64,000 bases of DNA, from positions 151,603 through 215,602 of the forward strand of contig CAZXHT010000001.1 in NCBI GenBank assembly GCA_964640665.1. The letters are read 5' to 3'. Source of the DNA: DATKYQ01 sp964640665 (lineage in GTDB: Bacteria > Myxococcota > B64-G9). Shown here piece by piece: positions 1-7,792 of this stretch. The position numbers were made by a program, and so were the translations under genes. Under the pieces are notes generated by a model. That model saw only the letters and a list, made by a program, of their open reading frames with translations. It was not told where the DNA came from and did no database searches. Within the stretch, counting starts at the first letter, position 1, and each line of letters opens with the position of its first letter.

Positions 1-1640
1 GCAGATTCCCGTTGCCGGGGCGCAAGTCCCGGCAACATGGCACTGATCGAGAGGTGTGCAAATTACCGGGTTTGCTCCGCTACAACTTCCGGATTGGCAG
101 GTGTCGGTCTGGGTACACAGGTCACCGTCGTCGCAGGCGGATCCATCGGCCTTGTCCGGGTTCGAGCAACCACCGGTGGCCGGGTTGCAAATACCTGCAT
201 TGTGGCATTGGTCGAGCGGGGTACACATCACCGGGTCGGAGCCGGTACATGCCCCCGCCTGGCAGGTGTCGGTCTGAGAGCACAGGTCGCCGTCGTCGCA
301 TCCCGATCCGTCGGGCTTCGCCGGGTTCGAACAACTTCCCGTTCCCGGGTTGCAAGTGCCTGCATCGTGGCACTGATCCAGCGGCGTGCAGGCCACCGGG
401 TCAGCGCCGATACAACTTCCCGACTGGCAGGTGTCGGTTTGGGTGCACAGATCCCCGTCGTCACAGCCCGATCCATCCGGCTTCTGCGGGTTCGAACAAC
501 TGCCCGTTGCCGGGTTGCATATGCCCGCATTGTGACACTGGTCGAGCGCCGTGCAAGTCACGGAGTTCGAGCCCGTGCAACTTCCAGCTTGACAGGTGTC
601 CGTCTGGGTGCACAGGTCGCCGTCGTCGCAACTCGATCCGTCGGGCTTTTGCGGGTTCGAGCAACTGCCCGTCGCGGGGTTGCACACTCCTACATCGTGG
701 CACTGGTCGAGTGCCGAGCAGCTTACCGGGTTCGAGCCGGTGCAGCTTCCCGCCTGGCAGGTATCCGTCTGTGTGCACAGATCTCCATCGTCGCAGTTCG
801 AGCCGTCGGGCTTGTTGGGATTCGAACAGCTACCGGTGCCCGGGTTACAGATACCCGCGTTATGACACTGATCGAGCGGCGTGCAGGCGACGGGGTCCGC
901 CCCCTGGCAGCTGCCGGACTGGCAAGAATCGGTCTGCGTGCAAAGGTTGCCATCATCGCAGGCCGAGCCGTTGGGTTTATTAGGATTCGAGCAGCTACCC
1001 GTCGCCGGGTTGCAGGTTCCGGCCACGTGGCACTGATCGAGCGCTGAGCAGGCAACGGGATTTGCTCCGGAGCAACTGCCGGACTGGCAGGTGTCCGTCT
1101 GGGTGCACAGGTCGCCGTCGTCGCAACCGGTACCGTCGGGTCTGTTCGGATTCGAACAGCTGCCCGTCGCGGGGTTGCACACCCCTACGTCGTGACACTG
1201 GTCGAGAGCGGTACAAGTCACCGGGTTCGCACCCGTGCAGTTTCCCGCCTGGCAGGTATCGGTCTGGGTACACAGGTCGCCGTCGTCACAGGAATTTCCG
1301 TCCGGTTTGGCCGGGTTCGAACAACTGCCGGTTCCCGGGTTGCAGATGCCGGCATTGTGACACTGATCGAGAGGCGTGCAGGCCACCGGGTTCGAGCCGG
1401 TGCAACTTCCCGACTGGCAGCTATCGGTCTGGGTGCACAGGTCGCCGTCGTCGCAACTCGAGCCGTTGGGCTTTGGCGGGTTCGTGCAGCTTCCGCTGCC
1501 CGGGTTGCAGACTCCAGCATTGTGACACTGGTCGAGCGCCGTGCAGACCACCGGATTCGAGCCCGTGCAGCTTCCGGCCTGACAGTTATCGCTCTGGGTG
1601 CACAGGTCGCCGTCGTCGCATCCGGTGCCGTCGACGACGG
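1..1640 (-). repeat. Exact 165-bp coding tandem repeat, block A (about 10 units)
   Basis: The signature near 'cacaggtcgccgtcgtcgca' recurs at about 115, 280, 445, 610, 775, 940, 1105, 1270, 1435 and 1600. The spacing is a constant 165 bp with no indel, so each unit encodes 55 residues with the Cys positions fixed. The array continues past base 1. Confidence 0.92.
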
Positions 1641-4600
1641 CATCGTTGTGACAAACCCCGCCGACGCATGTGTCGGTCGTGCAGGCATTGAAATCTTCGC
1701 AATCGATGTTGACGATGCACTGCATGCATCCCGAATCGAGCATGTCGGCCAACGTGTCACAATCGTTATCCCAGCCGTCAGAGCAGGTGGGATCTTCATT
1801 CGGACCCTCGCCGGCCCCGGGATTGATCAGCGGATCGTTATCGTGACAGTCGGTGCCAAGCGGACATGACCAGTCGAGGTAAGTGTCTCCGTCGGTGTCT
1901 TTGTCGGTGGCGCCCGCGGTGCAACTGCCGCCCTGGCAGGTATCAATCGAGGCGCAGGCATCTAGATCGTCACAAACCGAACCGTCGGGTTTGTTGGGAT
2001 TCGAGCAACTGCCCGTAGCCGGGTTGCACATCCCGGCATCGTGACATTGATCCAGCGGCACACAGATAACCGGGTTCGATCCGCTGCAGCTTCCAGATTG
2101 GCAAATGTCTGTCTGCGTACACAGGTCGGAGTCGTCACACGATGTTCCATCCGGACTTGGCGGGTTCGAGCAACTTCCGGTGCCCGGGTTGCACACACCG
2201 GCGTCGTGACACTGATCTTGGGCGCTGCATACGACAGGGTTCGCCCCGTTGCAGCTTCCCGTCAGGCAGGTGTCGGTCTGGGTGCACAGGTCGCCGTCGT
2301 CACAGGCGGTTCCATCGGGTCTGTTCGGATTCGAACAGCTGCCGGTCGCCGGGTTGCACGTCCCGGCATCGTGGCATTGATCCTGGGGCAAGCATATCAC
2401 CGGATTCGCCCCGCTGCATGCGCCCGCCTGGCATGTATCGGTCTGCGTGCACAAATCGCCGTCGTCGCAGGCCGAACCATCGGCCTTGTTTGGGTTGGAA
2501 CAATTTCCGGTTGCCGAGTTGCATGTCCCGGCATCGTGACATGAATCCAGCGGCGTGCAGACTACCGGGTTCGCCCCACTGCAGCTTCCCGCCTGGCAGG
2601 TGTCGGTCTGGGTACATAGGTCGCCGTCATCGCAGGCCGTCCCGTCGGGGCTGGCCGGATCCGAACACGAACCGGTGGCCGGGTTGCACACGCCGGCGTC
2701 GTGGCACTGGTCGGACGGGATGCAGGCTACCGAATCGGCCCCGGTGCAGACACCGGCCTGGCAGGCATCCGTCTGGGTGCACAGGTCGCCGTCGTCACAC
2801 CCGGATCCGTCGGGACCATTCGGATTCGAGCAACTGCCGGTCGCCGGGTTGCAGATTCCAGCGACATGGCACTGGTCGAGCGGCGTGCAGACTACCGGGT
2901 TCGCCCCGCTGCAGGCGCCCGCCAGGCAGGTGTCTGTCTGTGTGCACGGGTTGCCGTCGTCGCAAGTCGAGCCGTCGGGCTTGGACGGGTTCGAGCAGTT
3001 ACCGGTAGCCGGGTTACAGATGCCCGCGTCGTGACATGAGTCCTGAGGTATGCAGACCACGGGGTTCGAACCCGCGCAGATTCCCATCTGGCAGGCGTCC
3101 GTCTGGGTGCACATATCGCCGTCGTCGCAGGGCGTGCCGTCCGACACGGGGGGATCCGAGCATATGCCTGTGGCCGGGTTGCATGTTCCCGCCGCGTGAC
3201 ACTGGTCGGAGGCCGTGCATGACACCGGATTGCTCCCCGAGCATGCGCCGGCCTGGCAGTCGTCGGTCAGTGTGCAGGCATCGCCGTCGTCGCAGGGTGT
3301 GCCGTCCGGTTTGTCCGGATCCGTACACGAGCCCGTGGCGGGGTTGCAGATGCCCGCGTTGTGGCACTGGTCGAGAGCCAAACACTGCACCGGGCTGGCG
3401 CCGTTGCAGTTGCCGGACAGGCAGGTGTCAACCTGGGTGCACAGGTTGCCGTCGTTACAGCCGGCGCCGTCCGGCTTGACCGGGTTGCTGCAAATTCCTG
3501 TAGTCGGATTGCAGATGCCGGCGTCGTGACAGGAATCGAGCGGTGTGCAGACGACGGGGTTCTGCCCGCTGCATACGCCGCCCTGACATGAATCAGGTGC
3601 CGTGCACAGGCTGTTGTCGTCACAGGGCGCGCCATCCGCCGTGTTGGGATTCGAGCAAGCTCCCGTGGCGGGGTTGCATACGCCGATCGTGTGACACTGA
3701 TCGAGGGCCGTACACACCACGGGATTGGTGCCCACGCACACTCCACCCTGGCACCTGTCGTCCTGCGTACACATATCGCCGTCCGAACAGTTGTTGATGT
3801 TCGGCCAGTTGACACAACCGGTCACCGCGTCACAACTGTCGTCGGTGCACGTGTTGTTGTCATCACAGTCGAGCAGCGTGCCCGCTTGGCAGTTGCCGCC
3901 GATACACTGCTCGATTCCGTTGCAGACAATGTTATCGTTGCAGTCGTCGTCAATCGTGCACGGGCTGCAAGTTGGATCCGCGGCGTCGGTCAGCAGGTTG
4001 CAGTTGTTGTCTATCCCGTCCGAGCACAGCGGACTACCGGCCGGCCCCTCGAACATGTCCGGACGAACATTCGCATCGTTGTCATCGCAGTCCAGGCCCC
4101 CGCAAAAATCATCGCCGAAGCCGTCATTGTCTTGATCCCTCGGGACGCCGCTGCAGAAGCCGTTGGCGCAGGCGTCGCCCTGTGTGCAGTCGTTGCCGTC
4201 GTCGCAGGCCGCCGTGTTGTCGCCATGCAAGCAGTTACCCGTTGCACCGTCGCAGCTATCGTCGGTGCAGACGTTGGCGTCGTCGCAGAATTTCGGCCCA
4301 CCGGGCTGGCAGGAGCCAGAACCGCAAGCATCGCCCTGTGTGCAGGGGTCGCCATCGTCACACGGCAGTGCGTTCGGTGTGAAGACGCAGCCACCCTGAG
4401 CCGGATTGCAGCTGTCGTCGGTACAGCCGTTGGTGTCGTCGCAGGCCAGGGTCTGCGAGCCCGGCTGGCAGAATCCTCCGCCACAGACATCGCCAACCGT
4501 GCATGGGTTCAGATCATCGCAGGCCAGGGAGTTGTTCGTATAGATGCAGCCCAGGGCCGGCTGACAGGCATCGTCGGTGCAATCGTTGGCGTCGTTGCAG

Positions 4601-6084
4601 TCGAGCGCTGCGCCGCCCGGCTGGCATGATCCGCCGGCGCAGATATCGCCTACCGTGCATAGATCGCCGTCCTCGCAAGGGTTCGTGTTGTCGACGTGGT
4701 TACAGGCACCGGTTGCCGGATCGCAGCTGTCGTCGGTACACTCGTTGGTATCGTCGCAGTCGACGGATGTGCCTGCCCGGCAGACTTTGGCGATGCACGT
4801 CTCGACGCCGTTGCATAGATTGCCGTCGCTACAGTCGGCGTCCGTCTCGCAGGGGTGGCACGGCCCGTCCTCCATGTCGGTCAGCCCGTCACAGTCGTTG
4901 TCCAGCCCGTCGGAACAAGTCTGCGGCATACCCTCCCCCTCGAAAGCCCCGGGGTAGACTGCCGCGTTGCCGTCGTCGCAGTCGTCTCCGCCGCAAGCCG
5001 GTGGTTGATGGCCGTCGCCGTCGCCGTCGAAGGGCGCCCCGAAGCAAGCCCCGGCCCTGCAGCTGTCGTTCATGGTGCAGTCGTCGCCGTCGTCGCAGGA
5101 GCCTTCCTGCAAGGGGATATTGACGCAGGCCCGGCCGCGCTGGCAGACGTCCACGGTGCAGTCGTTGCCGTCGTCGCACGAGAGAGACGCCTCCGGCAAC
5201 TGGTCGACGACCCCGTCGCAGTCGTTGTCGGCGCCGTCGCAGGTTTCCGTGGCACCCGGGTATGAATCGGGATCCGTATCGTCGCAGTCGGCTCCCCCGC
5301 AAGACGCGTCGTCGAAGCCGTCCAGATCGTCATCATGACAAGTAATCGAGCACTCGCCGTTCAGGCAGCCCAGTCCCTGAGGGCAGGAATTGCCGCAACT
5401 GCCGCAGTTATCCCGGTCGCCCGCGATGTTCGTCTCGCACCCGTCGGCAGGATCGGCGTTGCAGTCGCCCCAGCCCAGGTTGCAATCGCCCATCGCGCAG
5501 ATGCCTGCGTCGCACAGCGCCACGGCGTTGTCGAAGGCGCAGGTGGTTCCGCACCCGCCGCAGTTCCCGGGGTCGCTGCCGGTATCGACACATTCACCGT
5601 TGCAGTTCACCAGACCGCCCGAGCAGACGAGATAGAAAGTGACCATCTTTTGCAGACGAACGCACTTGCCGGCTTCGTAATGATCGCACAACGGCGCCCC
5701 GTTCACCTTGACCACCAGCCCCGCCTCGCCGACCGTGGTCGATCCGATGAAGGCCACGCCCCTGCCGTCCGGGTCCGTCGGCACGTCGGGCTGCTCTATG
5801 GTGTCGACCAGGTTACCACCCTGGTTACGGGACGAGAGCAGCTCCACCTGCGCGCCTTCGATCGGCGTCCGGGCTGCGCCTTCGAGGTAGACCCATACGG
5901 CGACTTCCGCCTCGGCCAGACCGCTGGTCGGAATGTGATCGGGATCGACCGACATGTCGCCCACGAGCTGGGCGTGAACCGCTCCGCTGTCACAGCCAGA
6001 GGAAAGCAAACTGCATGCCGCCAGCCCCAACACGACACCAACCGATAAAAGCCTCGATTTGCCTGTGCCCGTCTTCGTGGCCAT
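1..6084 (-). CDS. Giant Cys-rich repeat lipoprotein, 3' end beyond the window
   Basis: The gene starts at the ATG at 6084 and is still open at base 1, so 2,028 codons are visible and the C-terminus is missing. Residues 1-31 form a lipoprotein signal with lipobox LAAC (Cys24; Cys31 is a second candidate). Residues about 35-150 look like a bacterial Ig-like domain. After that, MopE-type putative metal-binding modules (DxDGDG...DCDDxDP...PGAxE...DNDCDG; near 5210-5370, 4890-5050, 3985-4150 and 1690-1870) alternate with Cys-rich CDDGxxCT units, ending in about 22 copies of a 55-residue Cys repeat. It is probably an outer-surface, disulfide-stabilised adhesin or structural fibre; that role is inference. 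Pattern CNPATGxCSNPxxPDG...CDDGDLCTQTDTCQ is seen directly on translation. It is the third gene of a minus-strand run with 6714-7628 and 6253-6705. Long open frames on the opposite strand here are by-products of its biased codons. Confidence 0.93.
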   Translation of the reverse strand, partial: MATKTGTGKSRLLSVGVVLGLAACSLLSSGCDSGAVHAQLVGDMSVDPDHIPTSGLAEAEVAVWVYLEGAARTPIEGAQVELLSSRNQGGNLVDTIEQPDVPTDPDGRGVAFIGSTTVGEAGLVVKVNGAPLCDHYEAGKCVRLQKMVTFYLVCSGGLVNCNGECVDTGSDPGNCGGCGTTCAFDNAVALCDAGICAMGDCNLGWGDCNADPADGCETNIAGDRDNCGSCGNSCPQGLGCLNGECSITCHDDDLDGFDDASCGGADCDDTDPDSYPGATETCDGADNDCDGVVDQLPEASLSCDDGNDCTVDVCQRGRACVNIPLQEGSCDDGDDCTMNDSCRAGACFGAPFDGDGDGHQPPACGGDDCDDGNAAVYPGAFEGEGMPQTCSDGLDNDCDGLTDMEDGPCHPCETDADCSDGNLCNGVETCIAKVCRAGTSVDCDDTNECTDDSCDPATGACNHVDNTNPCEDGDLCTVGDICAGGSCQPGGAALDCNDANDCTDDACQPALGCIYTNNSLACDDLNPCTVGDVCGGGFCQPGSQTLACDDTNGCTDDSCNPAQGGCVFTPNALPCDDGDPCTQGDACGSGSCQPGGPKFCDDANVCTDDSCDGATGNCLHGDNTAACDDGNDCTQGDACANGFCSGVPRDQDNDGFGDDFCGGLDCDDNDANVRPDMFEGPAGSPLCSDGIDNNCNLLTDAADPTCSPCTIDDDCNDNIVCNGIEQCIGGNCQAGTLLDCDDNNTCTDDSCDAVTGCVNWPNINNCSDGDMCTQDDRCQGGVCVGTNPVVCTALDQCHTIGVCNPATGACSNPNTADGAPCDDNSLCTAPDSCQGGVCSGQNPVVCTPLDSCHDAGICNPTTGICSNPVKPDGAGCNDGNLCTQVDTCLSGNCNGASPVQCLALDQCHNAGICNPATGSCTDPDKPDGTPCDDGDACTLTDDCQAGACSGSNPVSCTASDQCHAAGTCNPATGICSDPPVSDGTPCDDGDMCTQTDACQMGICAGSNPVVCIPQDSCHDAGICNPATGNCSNPSKPDGSTCDDGNPCTQTDTCLAGACSGANPVVCTPLDQCHVAGICNPATGSCSNPNGPDGSGCDDGDLCTQTDACQAGVCTGADSVACIPSDQCHDAGVCNPATGSCSDPASPDGTACDDGDLCTQTDTCQAGSCSGANPVVCTPLDSCHDAGTCNSATGNCSNPNKADGSACDDGDLCTQTDTCQAGACSGANPVICLPQDQCHDAGTCNPATGSCSNPNRPDGTACDDGDLCTQTDTCLTGSCNGANPVVCSAQDQCHDAGVCNPGTGSCSNPPSPDGTSCDDSDLCTQTDICQSGSCSGSNPVICVPLDQCHDAGMCNPATGSCSNPNKPDGSVCDDLDACASIDTCQGGSCTAGATDKDTDGDTYLDWSCPLGTDCHDNDPLINPGAGEGPNEDPTCSDGWDNDCDTLADMLDSGCMQCIVNIDCEDFNACTTDTCVGGVCHNDAVVDGTGCDDGDLCTQSDNCQAGSCTGSNPVVCTALDQCHNAGVCNPGSGSCTNPPKPNGSSCDDGDLCTQTDSCQSGSCTGSNPVACTPLDQCHNAGICNPGTGSCSNPAKPDGNSCDDGDLCTQTDTCQAGNCTGANPVTCTALDQCHDVGVCNPATGSCSNPNRPDGTGCDDGDLCTQTDTCQSGSCSGANPVACSALDQCHVAGTCNPATGSCSNPNKPNGSACDDGNLCTQTDSCQSGSCQGADPVACTPLDQCHNAGICNPGTGSCSNPNKPDGSNCDDGDLCTQTDTCQAGSCTGSNPVSCSALDQCHDVGVCNPATGSCSNPQKPDGSSCDDGDLCTQTDTCQAGSCTGSNSVTCTALDQCHNAGICNPATGSCSNPQKPDGSGCDDGDLCTQTDTCQSGSCIGADPVACTPLDQCHDAGTCNPGTGSCSNPAKPDGSGCDDGDLCSQTDTCQAGACTGSDPVMCTPLDQCHNAGICNPATGGCSNPDKADGSACDDGDLCTQTDTCQSGSCSGANPVICTPLDQCHVAGTCAPATGIC
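1945..3790 (-). repeat. Exact 165-bp coding tandem repeat, block B (about 12 units)
   Basis: This is the same unit as block A, with signatures at about 1955, 2120, 2285, 2450, 2615, 2780, 2945, 3110, 3275, 3440, 3605 and 3770. Block B is separated from block A by one MopE-type module (about 1690-1870). The units nearest 3300-3790 are the most divergent from the consensus, and those of block A are the most alike, as expected if the array has grown at the 3' side of the gene. Confidence 0.9.
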
Positions 6085-6252
6085 CTCATCGTCTCCCGTC
6101 CTGCCCAACGTCCAGACAGTAAAAAAGCGGACCGCCATACCTCTTCCTGATAGCTGCCGACCAATCCGATTATCTGACTACATTTTAAAGGATCCGCCCA
6201 AAAAAGGCAAGGCGCCGATACGGGGGGAACTAGTTATCTTGACGGGAAAAAG

Positions 6253-6705
6253 CTACTTCCGACAGTCAGTTGCCAGGCGGATGGGAATAACGACTTTCTC
6301 GCCCCTCTTTACCTGCCCCTGCCCGCATCCACAAGCCAGGACCTGGCTTGTGGATGCGGCTTCGATATAGAACATGAGCATGCCCTCGGGAAGCTCGGCC
6401 AACGTTAAAGTGACGCTTTCCGTGGCGCTGACGGACTGTCCGCCGCGCTTGACGAAATCGGTCGAGTAATCGAGCACGCTCTTTTCCGCCTGTGAACCCA
6501 TGAAGTCTTCACAGGCCGCCTGGGACCCATCGGAAAGCTGAAGAGGCAGGACATAGTAATTGATCGTCGTCGTGTCCTGCGGCAAATCGCGCGGCTTAAA
6601 CTCGAGGCTCAACGAGATGCCACGGAAATCATCTCCGCCGCACGAAGCGCCAACGGCAAGCGCCAGAGCAAGGACTACAGACAGTATTGTTGTCTGGCTT
6701 TTCAT
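6253..6705 (-). CDS. Small lipoprotein of unknown function
   Basis: The product is 150 aa. It begins with a typical lipoprotein signal peptide ending in the lipobox-like VGASC (Cys22), followed by GGDD. The rest is a compact beta-rich domain with five more Cys (ACEDF, ACGCG, TDC), so disulfides are likely in the periplasm or at the surface. I do not recognise the family. It lies 8 bp downstream of the helical-repeat gene 6714-7628 and upstream of the giant Cys-rich gene, so the three are probably co-transcribed. Its coding sequence carries a perfect 18-bp inverted repeat (6323-6359). Confidence 0.8.
   Translation of the reverse strand: MKSQTTILSVVLALALAVGASCGGDDFRGISLSLEFKPRDLPQDTTTINYYVLPLQLSDGSQAACEDFMGSQAEKSVLDYSTDFVKRGGQSVSATESVTLTLAELPEGMLMFYIEAASTSQVLACGCGQGQVKRGEKVVIPIRLATDCRK
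6323..6359. repeat. Perfect 18-bp inverted repeat inside a coding region
   Basis: The left arm is 6323-6340 (ccgcatccacaagccagg), one central base (6341) follows, and the right arm 6342-6359 is its exact reverse complement. It lies in frame in the lipoprotein gene 6253-6705, about 35 codons before the stop. A hairpin of this length would stall polymerase or ribosome. It is not followed by a T-run, so it is not a standard terminator. Confidence 0.9.
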
Positions 6706-6713
6706 TGATTCCT

Positions 6714-7628
6714 CTAGCGTATAACCAGCACGGCCTGTCCGGTGGTTGGCTGGGATCTACCGCCCCCGGCCGTCACGCCAAAATAGGTCCCCGCGGCGAT
6801 CCCGGCGGCCCCCACTCCGATCAGCGTCCAGAACCACCAACTCTTGAGCACGGACGTGGAGCGGGCGCCTTCGGGCACTTTTCCGGCCATGAGATTTATC
6901 CTGAACGTCGCCGGCTGCTTGGGATTGCCCATGTTCGCGACCCAGCGGCCCTTGGCGTCGCTGCCCGCGATGTAATAGTCGATGAACATCTCCACTTCGT
7001 CGGTCAGGTGCCAGATGAAGGGGATGTAGCCGACGTAGGTGCGGGTGCCCGCCTCTCGTCCGCCTGCCTTGGCGGGCCGCATCTGCGCACTGGAGTACTC
7101 GGGATCGCCACGGCGCCGGTAGTATACCTGCATCCGGCGCAGTCGACTATGTATATCGACCACGTAAGCCTTCACCTCGATTCGCTCCGCGGCCGAGATC
7201 TCCCGGATGGGAGTGTGGCGCATAATAACCTTGTCCCGCTTCTGGATGCTTTGCTTGACCTTGTTGAAGAAGTTGAGGATCTTCGGCGAGGTCAAAAGGG
7301 GGTTCATCTCATAGTTCGGACTTACCTTCAGAAGAAGCTCGAAGGCGCGGACGGCGTACTTCTTCTGCCCCTGAACGATGTAGATCGAGCCCATGTACTT
7401 GTATATCTCGACGATGTCCTTGCGGGTGGTGCCCTTGACCCTGATAGCCGTCTTCAACTTTTTCAACGCGTCGCGGTACTGCAGGTTGTCGTAGAGGATC
7501 TTGGCCTCTTTGAGTTGCAGGTTGCCCCTGCCGAAGTCATTGACTTGCGACCAGGCCGGCTGCGAGGCGGACAGCACGCACAGGCAAAGTGCGGCGCGGG
7601 CCATACTACGGGTGATCTTTCCTGTCAC
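6714..7628 (-). CDS. Secreted helical-repeat protein with C-terminal membrane anchor
   Basis: The product is 304 aa. A signal peptide (cleavage near AWS-Q27) is followed by alpha-helical, TPR-like pairs (about residues 35-120: YDNLQYRDALKKLKTAI, YKYMGSIYIVQGQKKYAV). A beta-rich middle domain (about 135-245) ends at one transmembrane helix (SWWFWTLIGVGAAGIAAGTYFGV, about 260-285) and a short tail. This layout is common among myxobacterial-type envelope proteins encoded beside PEGA kinases; the exact role is unknown. It is divergent from the kinase gene at 7793 and leads the operon toward the giant repeat lipoprotein, so it may help export or anchor it (inference). Confidence 0.78.
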   Translation of the reverse strand: MTGKITRSMARAALCLCVLSASQPAWSQVNDFGRGNLQLKEAKILYDNLQYRDALKKLKTAIRVKGTTRKDIVEIYKYMGSIYIVQGQKKYAVRAFELLLKVSPNYEMNPLLTSPKILNFFNKVKQSIQKRDKVIMRHTPIREISAAERIEVKAYVVDIHSRLRRMQVYYRRRGDPEYSSAQMRPAKAGGREAGTRTYVGYIPFIWHLTDEVEMFIDYYIAGSDAKGRWVANMGNPKQPATFRINLMAGKVPEGARSTSVLKSWWFWTLIGVGAAGIAAGTYFGVTAGGGRSQPTTGQAVLVIR

Positions 7629-7792
7629 AAACGCCTCCCTGGGCGCCGATAGCGAATCACAGGTTTTCTTGTAACGATCATGCGTTCACAAAGTCAAGGG
7701 TTTCAATGTAATTTTATTGACTTCGAATTTCACTGGATAATAACATGAAGCGCGGCTGGTATTCAAATTTACGCTTTCACCGACCGGGGCAC
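7629..7792. promoter_or_regulatory. Divergent intergenic region with weak sigma-70-like promoter
   Basis: This AT-rich gap separates the minus-strand operon from the kinase gene. On the plus strand TTGACT (7717-7722) is followed after 15 bp by TAATAA (7738-7743). If that promoter is real, the first ATG (7745) would lie at about +1, which favours the start at 7793. No clear terminator or operator was seen. Confidence 0.3.

Noticed and set aside
1..3790. CRISPR array
   Set aside because: The 165-bp period has no short identical repeat plus unique spacer; the whole unit is coding and varies evenly.
12..6048. Many long Arg/Cys- or Val/Ala-rich frames on the plus strand
   Set aside because: They mirror the periodic codon bias of the minus-strand giant Cys-rich gene, whose translation gives coherent CNPATG...CDDGD repeats from a lipoprotein start.
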